Source of the DNA: Clostridiales bacterium
GTDB lineage: Bacteria > Bacillota > Clostridia > Oscillospirales > Oscillospiraceae
DNA: 21,192 nt
Reading direction: 5' to 3'
Assembly (NCBI GenBank): GCA_019415645.1
Contig: DXYV01000047.1
Location: forward strand, 1 to 21,192
Shown here: positions 13,669-20,911 of the stretch, piece by piece
Layout: each line of letters starts with the position of its first letter
Numbering within the stretch: the stretch's first letter is position 1
Program-made: the position numbers and the translations under genes
The notes under the pieces: generated by a model
The model's database searches: none
Told to the model about the DNA's origin: nothing
Seen by the model: the letters and a program-made list of their open reading frames with translations, nothing else

Positions 13669-14040
13669 TTACACATCCTTTGCGGGGACAATCTCCACCC
13701 AGTAGCCGTCCGGGTCCTCAATAAAATAAATTCCCATGGCGGGGTTTTCCAGGCAGACGCAGCCCATGGCCTTGTGCTTGGCCAGTGCGCCGTCAAAATC
13801 CGCGGTGGTGAAGGCCAGGTGGAATTCGCACTCGCCAAGATCGTAGGGCTGCGGGTGGTCCTTTACCCAGGTGAGCTCCAGGAGAAAGTCAGAGACTCCG
13901 TCCCCCAGATAGACGATGCGATAGCTGCCGTCCTCCGACGGGAGCTCACGGACAGGCTCCAGCTCCAGGGCCTCCTTGTAAAAGGCCAGAGAGCGCTCCA
14001 AGTCCGTGACATTGAAGTTGAAGTGATTGAAACGAAACAT
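13669..14040 (-). CDS. Glyoxalase I / VOC-family metalloenzyme
   Basis: This is a 123-residue VOC-fold protein of glyoxalase I size. It has the two beta-alpha-beta-beta-beta repeats: RFNHFNFNVTDLERSLAFYKEAL opening the first and ECEFHLAFTTADFDGAL opening the second, ending PDGYWVEIVP. The four expected metal ligands are present: H6, E55, H74 and E116. Glyoxalase I converts the hemithioacetal of methylglyoxal and a thiol to a lactoyl-thioester. Many Clostridia lack glutathione, so the thiol cofactor is uncertain, and a related VOC activity is possible. ATG at 14040 has AAGGAG six bases upstream. It is 33 bases downstream of sdaAA and likely the last gene of that operon. Confidence 0.87.
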   Translation of the reverse strand: MFRFNHFNFNVTDLERSLAFYKEALELEPVRELPSEDGSYRIVYLGDGVSDFLLELTWVKDHPQPYDLGECEFHLAFTTADFDGALAKHKAMGCVCLENPAMGIYFIEDPDGYWVEIVPAKDV

Positions 14041-14073
14041 ATGCGGCTCCTTTCCGTTGGTATGAAGTGGGCG

Positions 14074-14922
14074 TTACAGCTGTTCCGCCAGCTTGCGGGC
14101 GGTGGGGGTGGCGGCCAGTCCGCCCCTGCCGGTCTCCCGGAGGGAGGCGGGCAGGGCGCAGCCCACCGCGTTCATGGCGTCGATGACCTCGTCGCAGGGG
14201 ATGTGGTTCTGAATATCAGCCAGGGCCAGGTCGGCGCTGGCCAGGGCATTCATGGCCCCGATGACGTTGCGCTTGATGCAGGGCAGCTCCACCAGCCCTC
14301 CCACCGGGTCGCACACCAGCCCCATCAGGTTTTGGAGCGCGGTGGCGCAGGCGGTGGCCATCTGCGCAGGCGTACCGCCCCGCAGATGGACCAGCGCGGC
14401 TGCGGCCATGGCGGAGGCGGAGCCGATCTCCGCCTGGCATCCGCCCTCCGCTCCGGCAATGGAGGCCCGGGTGGCGATGACCTGTCCAAATCCGGCGGCC
14501 ACATAGAGAGCCTGAGTCACCTCTGAATCCGAGTACCCGTCCCGGGCCTGAAGGGGAATCAGAACCGCGGGCATGACGCCGCTGGCGCCCGCCGTGGGGG
14601 CAGCCACGATCCGGCCCATACAGGCGTTGCACTCGCCGACCTTCAGGGCGGTGGCCATCACCGCCTGGAGAAAGGGCCCGCACAGCGTGTTCTCTGCCTG
14701 CGCCAGCTTTCCGCCGTCGCCGCCGGTCAGGCCGCTGGCGGAGCGCTTGGCGGGGTCATACTGAGCGGCGGAGTCCTTCATAGCCGTCCAGAGTGCCGCC
14801 ATTTTGGCAAAGCTGGCCTCCGTCTCCACGCCGCGGTCCCGGCAGTCGTCCGCCTGGACGGCCTGCCAGAGAGGCCGCTCCTGAGCCGCCTCCAAAAGAC
14901 TTTGAATCGAAGAAAACGCCAT
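14074..14922 (-). CDS. sdaAA: L-serine dehydratase, iron-sulfur alpha subunit
   Basis: This is a 282-residue catalytic subunit of the two-chain [4Fe-4S] L-serine dehydratase, which deaminates L-serine to pyruvate and ammonia. Family motifs are clear: SGLTGGDGGKL at 63-72, GRIVAAPTAGASGVMP at 103-118, EGGCQAEIGSASAMAAAAL, and CDPVGGLVELPCIKRN. The cysteines C162, C204 and C215 have spacings of 42 and 11 residues, as in the cluster ligands of the characterised Legionella enzyme. The fourth iron carries substrate, so no protein ligand is needed. The ATG shares its A with the sdaAB stop (TGATG at 14920-14924), implying coupled translation and an equimolar complex. Confidence 0.96.
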   Translation of the reverse strand: MAFSSIQSLLEAAQERPLWQAVQADDCRDRGVETEASFAKMAALWTAMKDSAAQYDPAKRSASGLTGGDGGKLAQAENTLCGPFLQAVMATALKVGECNACMGRIVAAPTAGASGVMPAVLIPLQARDGYSDSEVTQALYVAAGFGQVIATRASIAGAEGGCQAEIGSASAMAAAALVHLRGGTPAQMATACATALQNLMGLVCDPVGGLVELPCIKRNVIGAMNALASADLALADIQNHIPCDEVIDAMNAVGCALPASLRETGRGGLAATPTARKLAEQL

Positions 14923-15593
14923 CAGGAATCCACCTCCGTCAGATTGAGATAGGCGCAGCGCACAATGCCGTCCAGCTTGCCCAGCAGCTCCACCAGCCGG
15001 CGGGGAATCGGGGTGTCACACTCAATGACCATGACGGCCAGCCCGCCCCGGCGATCCCGGTAGAGCTGCATGGTGGCGATGTTGGCCTGATTGGTGGAGA
15101 GAAGGTAGGAGACCTCCGACACGATGCCGGGCTTGTCCTGATTGCGGACGATCAGGGTGGGGTACTCCCCGGAGAAGGAGGCCTCCATGCCGTCGATGGA
15201 ATTGACCCGAATCCGGCCGCCGCCCAGGGAGGAGGCAGAGACCTCCAGCGTGTGCCCGTCGGGGTGCGTCATGCGCAGGAGGGCGGTGTTGGGGTGGGCG
15301 CCCCGCAGCTCCACAGAGCGGATGGTGACCGCCATGCCGGCCCGCTCCGCCAGAGAGAAGCTAAGCGGGAGAGCGGGGTCGTCGGGAGCCAGATCCAGCA
15401 GTCCGGCCACCAGGGCCCGGTCAGTGCCGTGGCCATGGCCGGTGGCGGCGAAGGAGCCGTGGAGAAGAATCTCCACCGCGCTGGGCTGCACGCCCAGCAG
15501 GTGGCGGGCTACCCGCCCGATGCGCGCCGCCCCTGCGGTGTGGGAGCTGGACGGCCCCACCATGATGGGGCCCATAATATCAAAGATGTTCAG
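14922..15593 (-). CDS. sdaAB: L-serine dehydratase, beta subunit (CTG start)
   Basis: This is a 223-residue partner of SdaAA. It opens NIFDIMGPIMVGPSSSHTAGAARIG as in the family, contains FAATGHGHGTDRALVAGL, GGGRIRVNSIDG and a C-terminal ACT domain (about 148-223, TLIVRNQDKPGIVSEVSYLL). Homologues begin M-N-I-F-D; here the codon in the M position is CTG at 15593-15591, with GAGGTG seven bases upstream. The length of 223 fits the family. Alternative starts are poor: ATG at 15731 adds 46 residues of translated leader, an in-frame GTG lacks an SD, and the first internal ATG would be too far from the SD. The same CTG occurs in the duplicated copy upstream. Confidence 0.9.
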   Translation of the reverse strand: MNIFDIMGPIMVGPSSSHTAGAARIGRVARHLLGVQPSAVEILLHGSFAATGHGHGTDRALVAGLLDLAPDDPALPLSFSLAERAGMAVTIRSVELRGAHPNTALLRMTHPDGHTLEVSASSLGGGRIRVNSIDGMEASFSGEYPTLIVRNQDKPGIVSEVSYLLSTNQANIATMQLYRDRRGGLAVMVIECDTPIPRRLVELLGKLDGIVRCAYLNLTEVDS

Positions 15594-15670
15594 AAAGAAG
15601 CACCTCGCTTTCGGAAAAGGCACGGCCGAACTGGGGCCGTCCAGACCGCCGCAAGTGCGGCGAACCAAGC
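15553..15670 (-). repeat. Duplicated sdaAB leader/start, proximal copy A
   Basis: This 118-bp stretch covers the first 14 sdaAB codons and about 75 bases of leader. It matches 15768-15886 with about seven mismatches and one inserted base. In the leader, minus strand, CGGCC/GGCCG and CCGCA/TGCGG stems can form; both are intact in each copy, and the differences near the first fall in its loop. Confidence 0.92.
15601..15606 (-). promoter_or_regulatory. Shine-Dalgarno site that selects the CTG start of sdaAB
   Basis: GAGGTG on the minus strand is seven bases before CTG at 15593. No ATG, GTG or TTG in frame lies at a workable distance from it. The identical site and CTG recur at 15816-15821 and 15808-15806 in copy B. 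Confidence 0.65.
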
Positions 15671-15767
15671 GTTTCGGCAAAGCCGAAACCTTGGCCTGGG
15701 ACGAATTTAGTTCGTCCCAGGAAAAATGCAAAGGAGGGGTCCCCGGAGCGCGTGCGCTCTGGGGCAG
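15671..15767. repeat. Three adjacent stem-loops between the leader copies
   Basis: GTTTCGG/CCGAAAC (15671-15677, 15683-15689), CCTGGGACGAA/TTCGTCCCAGG (15695-15705, 15711-15721) and CCCCGGAGCGC/GCGCTCTGGGG (15741-15751, 15754-15764, one G-T pair) are packed in 97 bases. A weak minus-strand promoter is possible across the second (TTGCAT 15731-15726, 16-base spacer, TAAATT 15709-15704), which would drive sdaAB. None has a T run making it an obvious terminator. Confidence 0.6.
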
Positions 15768-15808
15768 GGCCCCACCATGATGGGACCCATAATATCAAAG
15801 ATGTTCAG
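15707..15808 (-). pseudogene. Truncated sdaAB start fragment (copy B)
   Basis: From CTG at 15808 the frame reads NIFDIMGPIMVGP exactly as sdaAB, then departs to CPRAHALRGPLLCIFPGTN and stops at 15707, 33 codons in all. It keeps its own GAGGTG at 15816-15821. It is the remnant of a duplication of the leader and start of sdaAB. If translated it would give a non-functional peptide. Confidence 0.8.
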
Positions 15809-15886
15809 GGAGAAGCACCTCGCTTTCGAGAAAAAGCACGGCCGAAATAGGGCCGTCCAGACCGCCGCAAGTGCGGCGAACCAAGC
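15768..15886 (-). repeat. Duplicated sdaAB leader/start, distal copy B
   Basis: This 119-bp copy of 15553-15670 lies 215 bases away, about 93 percent identical by eye. It ends at CCAAGC, just before the pyruvate kinase terminator at 15896. Confidence 0.92.
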
Positions 15887-15895
15887 ACCGACAAA

Positions 15896-15926
15896 CACAG
15901 CCCCGCGCCAACGGTGCGGGGCTGTG
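15896..15926 (-). terminator. Terminator of pyruvate kinase gene
   Basis: A perfect 11-bp stem, CACAGCCCCGC (15896-15906) with GCGGGGCTGTG (15916-15926), has a 9-base loop that can pair further. It is followed on the minus strand by TTTGTCGG, a short T run. It starts ten bases after the pyk stop. Confidence 0.72.
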
Positions 15927-15935
15927 ATCCGTGCC

Positions 15936-17363
15936 TTACAGGGGATCGTCCACCTTCTGGGCTTTGATCAGGTTGGTCGTGCCGCTGCGGCCGATGGGCA
16001 CACCGGCCGTGATGACCACGGTATCGCCGGGCACCACGAACCCCTCCTTGCGGGCGCACTCCACGCACAAGGAGAACATCCGGTCGGTGGAGTCCACGTT
16101 GCCGGACAGGTAGGGGTAGACGCCCCAGGACAGCGCCAACTGGCGGCGGGTCCGCTCGGTGGTGGTCAGGGCGGCGATGGGACAGCAGGGGCGGAAGCGG
16201 GAGATCATCCGGGCGGTATAGCCAGACTTGGTGGCGGTGAGAATCGCGGTGGCGTTCAGGTCCATCGCGGTCAGGCAGCTGGTATGGCTGATGGCGTCGT
16301 TGATGGAGGCATTGGCCACATAGGGGGCGTTGCGGAAACGCTTCCAGTAGTCCACTGCGCCCTCGGCGGCGACCACCGTGTCCACCATGGTCTCCAGGGC
16401 CTCCAGAGGATACTTGCCCGAGGCGGTCTCGCCGGAGAGCATGACGCAGGAAGTGCCGTCAAAGACCGCGTTGGCCACGTCGGAGACCTCGGCCCGGGTG
16501 GGACGGGGATTGCGAATCATGGAGTCCAGCATCTGGGTGGCGGTAATGACCGGCTTACCCTGGGCGGTGGCGGCCTTGATCATCCGCTTCTGGAGGATGG
16601 GCACCTCATAGGCGGGAATCTCCACGCCCAGGTCGCCGCGGGCCACCATGATACCGTCGGAGACCGCGAGGATCTCCTGCAGATTGTCCACGCCCTCCCG
16701 GTTTTCGATCTTGGCGATGATCATGATGTCATCGCCGCCGTACTCCCGCAGGACGCTGCGGATGTCCTCCACGTCGGAGGCCTTGCGCACAAAGGAGGCC
16801 GCGATGAAGTCGAAATCGTTCTCCACGGCGAACTTCAGGTCCGACTTGTCCTTCTCGGTCAGGGAGGGGAGCAGAATGTGCACATCGGGGATATTGATGC
16901 TCTTGTTGGAGGACAGGGGACCGCCGCTCTCCACAGTGCAGTGGATGTCGTGTCCCTCGATCTTGGAGACGATCAGCTCGATCAGACCGTCGTCGATCAG
17001 GACGCGGCAGCCCTCGCTCAGCTCCTGGTGAAGATTTGTATAGGTGACGGAGACCCGCTTGGCGTCTCCCTCCACCTCGTCGGTGGTCAGGATAAACGAA
17101 TCGCCGTCCTTCAGCTCGATGGAGCCGTCCCGGAAGCTCTTGATGCGGATCTCAGGTCCCTTGGTATCCAGAATGGTGGCTACCGGGCGGCCCAGCGCAT
17201 CGCGGACATGCTTGAAGCGGTTGAGCAGGGAGAGATGGGTCTCGTGTGTGCCGTGGGAAAAGTTAAAGCGGGCGGCGTCCATGCCGGTCAGGATCAGAGA
17301 ACGGATGGTCTCTTCCTCACTGACGGCGGGACCAAGCGTGCAGATGATCTTTGTTTTTCTCAT
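15936..17363 (-). CDS. pyk: Pyruvate kinase
   Basis: This is a 475-residue enzyme converting phosphoenolpyruvate and ADP to pyruvate and ATP at the end of glycolysis. It begins MRKTKIICTLGPA and has DAARFNFSHGTHE (29-41), ILDTKGPEIR (64-73), the ASFVRKASDVEDI segment, IIAKIENREGVDN, the Mg-binding SDGIMVARGDLGVEIP, and ITATQMLDSM followed by NPRPTRAEVSDVANAV. The C-terminal allosteric domain is complete, but the extra PEP-utiliser domain seen in some Firmicutes is absent. ATG at 17363 has AAGGAAGGA about ten bases upstream; the frame is open further upstream but the family starts here. A promoter lies at 17472-17500 and a terminator at 15896-15926, so it is probably transcribed alone. Confidence 0.97.
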   Translation of the reverse strand: MRKTKIICTLGPAVSEEETIRSLILTGMDAARFNFSHGTHETHLSLLNRFKHVRDALGRPVATILDTKGPEIRIKSFRDGSIELKDGDSFILTTDEVEGDAKRVSVTYTNLHQELSEGCRVLIDDGLIELIVSKIEGHDIHCTVESGGPLSSNKSINIPDVHILLPSLTEKDKSDLKFAVENDFDFIAASFVRKASDVEDIRSVLREYGGDDIMIIAKIENREGVDNLQEILAVSDGIMVARGDLGVEIPAYEVPILQKRMIKAATAQGKPVITATQMLDSMIRNPRPTRAEVSDVANAVFDGTSCVMLSGETASGKYPLEALETMVDTVVAAEGAVDYWKRFRNAPYVANASINDAISHTSCLTAMDLNATAILTATKSGYTARMISRFRPCCPIAALTTTERTRRQLALSWGVYPYLSGNVDSTDRMFSLCVECARKEGFVVPGDTVVITAGVPIGRSGTTNLIKAQKVDDPL

Positions 17364-17471
17364 GGAGGGAATTCCTTCCTTTCTTATTGTCCAATATACC
17401 CGGAACCGGGGTATCTCATGCATGAATACGGACCGTGCGCTTGGGAGAAAACGCAACCGATTCCATGCTCC

Positions 17472-17500
17472 ATATTACATCAAAAAACGGCTGTTTTCAA
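17472..17500 (-). promoter_or_regulatory. Promoter for pyruvate kinase
   Basis: On the minus strand TTGAAA (17500-17495), a 17-base spacer and TAATAT (17477-17472), preceded by the terminator of the upstream gene. This leaves an untranslated leader of about 100 bases, which contains TACCCCGG/CCGGGTA near 17398-17413 as a small hairpin. Confidence 0.6.
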
Positions 17501-17542
17501 GGGAAAAAGAAGGCCGCGGGCGCAATTTACACGCTCGCGGCC
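17501..17542 (-). terminator. Terminator of the CNNM/CorC gene
   Basis: GGCCGCGGGCG (17512-17522) pairs with CGCTCGCGGCC (17532-17542), one G-T pair, 9-base loop. On the minus strand TTCTTTTTCCC follows. Confidence 0.8.
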
Positions 17543-17616
17543 AAGAGGTTTCTTAAATTTGACACAGCCATGCCGGGAAGCGAGACCGGTCGGGCTGAAA
17601 ATTTTAGTTTCCAGAT

Positions 17617-18966
17617 TTAGGCGTCCGCCTTATTTGTCTCAGGGGTGGGATCCAGCTTGGAGACCAAGGCCCATTCCACCCGGCGGTCGGTGAAATCCTC
17701 CACCTTGATGTGCAGGCCCAGGGCGTCCACTTCAAATTGGCTGCCGTCCTCCGGAATAACGGAGAGCTGGCCGAAGACCAGACCGCCCAAGGTGTCATAT
17801 TCCTCCTCCTCAGGCAATGGGATGTCCAGGGCCTCGGCCACATTTTCCAGCTGGGTGGAGCCGGCGATTCGCCACAGGTTTTCGCCCAGGGGAACGATCT
17901 CCTGTTCGTCCTGCGGGTCAAATTCGTCATAAATATTGCCGACAATCTCCTCCAGCAGGTCCTCCATGGTGACCAGGCCGGACGTGCCGCCGTACTCATC
18001 CACCACGATGGCCATATGCACCTTTTTGCTCTGCATGTCGCGGAAGAGCACGTCGGTGCGCACGGACTCCGGGACGAAGTAGGCCGAGCGCAGCAGCTGG
18101 CGAAAGGGCTTGGGCTGGGGAGACTGGGTGTTCATCAGGTAATCGCGGGTATTCAGGATACCGATGATGTCGTCGGCATCCTCATTATACACTGGGAAAC
18201 GGGACAGACCGGTGCTCTGGATGAGCTGCAGAATTTCGTCTGCCGGGTCCTCGACCCAAATCATTTCCATATCCGTCCGGTGGACCATCACGTCCTCGGC
18301 GGTGGTGTTGTTGAACTCAAAGATGTTTTCGATCAACTCCCGCTCATCCTTCTGGATGGTGCCGCGTTCCTCGCCCAGATCCACCATCATGCGGATCTCG
18401 TCCTCGGAGACCTCCTCCTCGTCGGCCTTGGGGTCCACCCGCAGCAGGCGCAGTACGGCATTGGTGCTGATGGACAAAAACCAGATCACCGGGCTGAACA
18501 CGATGGACATGGCATAGACCACGCCGCCGGTGAGCCGGGCCACGGTCTCCGTCTTTTTCATGGCCAGCCGTTTGGGGACCAGTTCCCCCAGTACCAGGGA
18601 GAAATAGGCCAGCACCACCGTGATGAGCACGACCATCAAGGGGTACAGAATCGAAACCGGAATCGCCGTAAAGCCCACGGTCTCAGTCAGCCAGCTGACC
18701 AGCCTCTGCGCAAAAGCGGTAGCAGCCGAGGCGGCAGACAGGTAGCCGGCCAGGGTAATACAGATTTGGATGCTGGAGAGCATCTTTTCCGGTACCTGCA
18801 CCAGCTTGAGCAGTTTGGCGGCGCGGCGGTCGCCCTCCTCCACCTGCTTTTTCAGCTTTACTTCAGACAGAGAAATCAGGGCAATCTCTGCGGCAGCAAA
18901 AAACGCGTTGATAAAGATAAGTATGACCAGTAGAATAATTTGCGGTAATATCGGGTCGTCTGGCAA
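17617..18966 (-). CDS. CNNM/CBS-domain membrane protein of the CorC/HlyC family (TTG start)
   Basis: This is a 449-residue protein. Residues 7-195 form the CNNM (DUF21) membrane domain with four hydrophobic helices, including INAFFAAAEIALISLSE and LVLGELVPKRLAM. Residues about 205-335 form a CBS pair (MVHRTDMEMI... GILNTRDYL; VVDEYGGTSGLVTMEDLLEEIVG). Residues 350-440 form the CorC_HlyC domain. Related proteins transport or sense Mg2+ or Co2+; the hemolysin label is historical. The start is TTG at 18966, eight bases after AAGGAGG. Reading further upstream to 19056 would put translation before the promoter at 19047-19074. Transcribed alone, with a terminator at 17501-17542. Confidence 0.93.
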   Translation of the reverse strand: MPDDPILPQIILLVILIFINAFFAAAEIALISLSEVKLKKQVEEGDRRAAKLLKLVQVPEKMLSSIQICITLAGYLSAASAATAFAQRLVSWLTETVGFTAIPVSILYPLMVVLITVVLAYFSLVLGELVPKRLAMKKTETVARLTGGVVYAMSIVFSPVIWFLSISTNAVLRLLRVDPKADEEEVSEDEIRMMVDLGEERGTIQKDERELIENIFEFNNTTAEDVMVHRTDMEMIWVEDPADEILQLIQSTGLSRFPVYNEDADDIIGILNTRDYLMNTQSPQPKPFRQLLRSAYFVPESVRTDVLFRDMQSKKVHMAIVVDEYGGTSGLVTMEDLLEEIVGNIYDEFDPQDEQEIVPLGENLWRIAGSTQLENVAEALDIPLPEEEEYDTLGGLVFGQLSVIPEDGSQFEVDALGLHIKVEDFTDRRVEWALVSKLDPTPETNKADA

Positions 18967-19046
18967 GATCAATTCCTCCTTAAAATGTAGAACGCTGGTC
19001 GCAATGGGCGGCGGTACCCGCTTATACCACGCCCATATTACTAGAT

Positions 19047-19074
19047 AGTATAACATATCTTTTCAAAAATGCAA
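19047..19074 (-). promoter_or_regulatory. Promoter for the CNNM/CorC gene
   Basis: On the minus strand TTGCAT (19074-19069), a 16-base spacer ending TGT, and TATACT (19052-19047), an extended -10. Expected start near 19040. Confidence 0.65.
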
Positions 19075-19132
19075 CGATTGTATGGAATGTTTTGTGTAAA
19101 AGAAACCTTGCACGCAAGATGTTCCTTTCCGC

Positions 19133-19162
19133 TTTACAGTACTCCACCAGATGTGGTATCAT
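19133..19162 (+). promoter_or_regulatory. Promoter for the beta-CASP enzyme gene
   Basis: TTTACA (19133-19138), an 18-base spacer and TATCAT (19157-19162). Expected start near 19169, about 60 bases before the GTG start. It diverges from the CorC promoter. Confidence 0.55.
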
Positions 19163-19227
19163 AAAAGCGGGGAAATCGCTCTCCCCGCGCAGGACAAGAC
19201 CCATACCATCAGAAGGAGTGTTGCTTC

Positions 19228-20823
19228 GTGAAACTGACCTTTTTTGGCGCGGCCAAAGCGGTCACCGGCAGCTGCCACTGCTTGGAGGTCGCCGGGAAAA
19301 AGATTCTGATCGACTGCGGCCTTCAGCAGGGCAAGGACGAATGGAACAACGGGGAGCTGGACTTTGCGGCGAACTACATTGACTATGTGATCGTGACCCA
19401 CGCCCACATCGATCACACGGGGCGCATCCCGCTGCTGGTGAAGCAGGGCTTCCGGGGCGTGATTTACTGCACGCGGCTGACCGCCCAGCTGATGGACATT
19501 ATGCTGCGGGACTCCGCCCATATTCAGGAGAGCGACGCGAAGTGGAAAAACCAGAAGGGGCGCCGGGCCGGCCGGCCCATGGTGGAGCCGCTCTATACCC
19601 TGCCGGACGTGGAGAAGGCCATGGAGCTGGTGGTCCCCTGCGAATACGGGCAGGAGGTCAAGATCGACGAGGGCGTGACCATGCGCTTTGTGGACGCGGG
19701 CCATCTGCTGGGTTCTGCCTGCGTGGAGCTGTGGGCCTCCGAAGAGGGGCAGACCCGCAAGCTGGTGTTCTCCGGCGATATCGGAAACGTGGACCAGCCC
19801 ATTATCCGGGATCCGCAGCCGATTTATGAAGCCGACTATGTGGTGATGGAGTCCACCTACGGCGACCGCCTCCACGAGGGGGACGGGGACTATACCGAGG
19901 GGCTGGCTCAGGTGCTGGACGAGACCTTTGCAGCGGGGGGCAACGTGGTCATTCCCTCCTTCGCCGTGGGCCGCACCCAGGAGCTGCTGTACTTTATGCG
20001 GGAAATGAAGGAGCAGGGCATGGTGAAAAGCCTGCCCGACTTCACGGTGTGTGTGGATAGCCCGCTGGCGCTGGAGGCCACCAAGATTTTCTCCGGCGAC
20101 CTGCACGGCTATTTGGACGAGGAGGCCATCGAGGTGCTCCAGGGGGGTGCCAGCCTGTTTACCTTCCCCAACCTGAAAATCATTCAGAGCACGGAGGAAT
20201 CGCGGCTGCTCAACGAGGACAAGACGCCCAAGGTGATCATCTCGGCCTCCGGCATGTGCGACGCGGGCCGAATCCGCCACCACCTCAAGCATAACCTGTG
20301 GCGGAAGGAGTGCGCGGTGGTCTTTGTGGGCTACCAGGCCGAGGGGACGCTGGGACGGCTGCTGCTGGACGGCGCCCGGGAGGTGCGCATGTTCGGCGAG
20401 GACATCGCCGTGAGGGCCCGCATCGTCAACTTCAAGGGCCTGTCCTCCCACGCGGACCGGAACCATCTGCTGGAGTGGGCGAAAAACTACTGCCCCGTAC
20501 CCCAGCAGACCTTTGTGGTCCATGGGCAGTCCAAGGTGACCGAGCTGTTCGCCCAGACTCTGCGGGAGCACGGAATCGGCGCCCACGCCCCCGACCCGGG
20601 CGAGGTCTACGACCTGCTGGAGAACCGGATGCTGGTGGCGGGCACGCCGCGGCCGGAGAAACCGGCGGCCGGTGCGGTCACCGCGTCCCCGGCCTACCGG
20701 CGGCTGGAGGAGACGGCCCGCAAGCTGATGGAGGTCGTGGAGCACAACCGGGGCGGCACCAACAAGGATCTGGCCAAGTTTGCCGATCAGCTCAAGGCCC
20801 TGATGGACAAGTGGGACCGCTGA
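19228..20823 (+). CDS. Beta-CASP metallo-beta-lactamase-fold RNase-like protein (GTG start)
   Basis: This is a 531-residue soluble protein of the beta-CASP group, relatives of CPSF73/Ysh1-type RNA-processing nucleases. The metal site is complete: H58-A-H60-I-D62-H63 in THAHIDHTGR, DAGHLLGSACVEL, and FSGDIGN. Then come ESTYGDR, IPSFAVGRTQELLY, the beta-CASP insertion, ISASGMCDAGRIRHHLKHNL, FVGYQAEGTLGRLLLDG and GLSSHADRNHLLEW. The last 70 residues are a charged helical extension beyond the core, not recognised. The start is GTG at 19228 with AGAAGGAG nine bases upstream. Likely an RNA endo- or exonuclease in the cytoplasm; substrate unknown. Monocistronic, with a hairpin terminator after it. 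Confidence 0.93.
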   Translation: MKLTFFGAAKAVTGSCHCLEVAGKKILIDCGLQQGKDEWNNGELDFAANYIDYVIVTHAHIDHTGRIPLLVKQGFRGVIYCTRLTAQLMDIMLRDSAHIQESDAKWKNQKGRRAGRPMVEPLYTLPDVEKAMELVVPCEYGQEVKIDEGVTMRFVDAGHLLGSACVELWASEEGQTRKLVFSGDIGNVDQPIIRDPQPIYEADYVVMESTYGDRLHEGDGDYTEGLAQVLDETFAAGGNVVIPSFAVGRTQELLYFMREMKEQGMVKSLPDFTVCVDSPLALEATKIFSGDLHGYLDEEAIEVLQGGASLFTFPNLKIIQSTEESRLLNEDKTPKVIISASGMCDAGRIRHHLKHNLWRKECAVVFVGYQAEGTLGRLLLDGAREVRMFGEDIAVRARIVNFKGLSSHADRNHLLEWAKNYCPVPQQTFVVHGQSKVTELFAQTLREHGIGAHAPDPGEVYDLLENRMLVAGTPRPEKPAAGAVTASPAYRRLEETARKLMEVVEHNRGGTNKDLAKFADQLKALMDKWDR

Positions 20824-20835
20824 AATCAATGAATC

Positions 20836-20869
20836 AAAGCCCGGACCGCCTTTCGGCGGTCCGGGCTTT
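20836..20869. terminator. Strong hairpin between converging genes
   Basis: A perfect 15-bp stem, AAAGCCCGGACCGCC (20836-20850) with GGCGGTCCGGGCTTT (20855-20869), loop TTTC. It ends in TTT on each strand and can serve both the beta-CASP gene and the surface-protein gene. Confidence 0.8.
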
Positions 20870-20911
20870 GTGGTTATGCGCGAATTGTTGTGATGCGGCG
20901 GAGCAAGAGAA

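Noticed and set aside
15726..17693. 655-codon plus-strand open frame opposite pyruvate kinase
   Set aside because: It is a shadow of the pyruvate kinase frame; the sequence is rich in G, H, D and L with no recognisable domain.
17710..18933. 407-codon plus-strand open frame opposite the CorC/HlyC gene
   Set aside because: Antisense shadow without SD or domain; the minus-strand gene has a clear family match and signals.
18967..19056. Longer N terminus for the CorC/HlyC protein
   Set aside because: The extra residues would begin at or before the transcription start, and the AAGGAGG site points to TTG at 18966.
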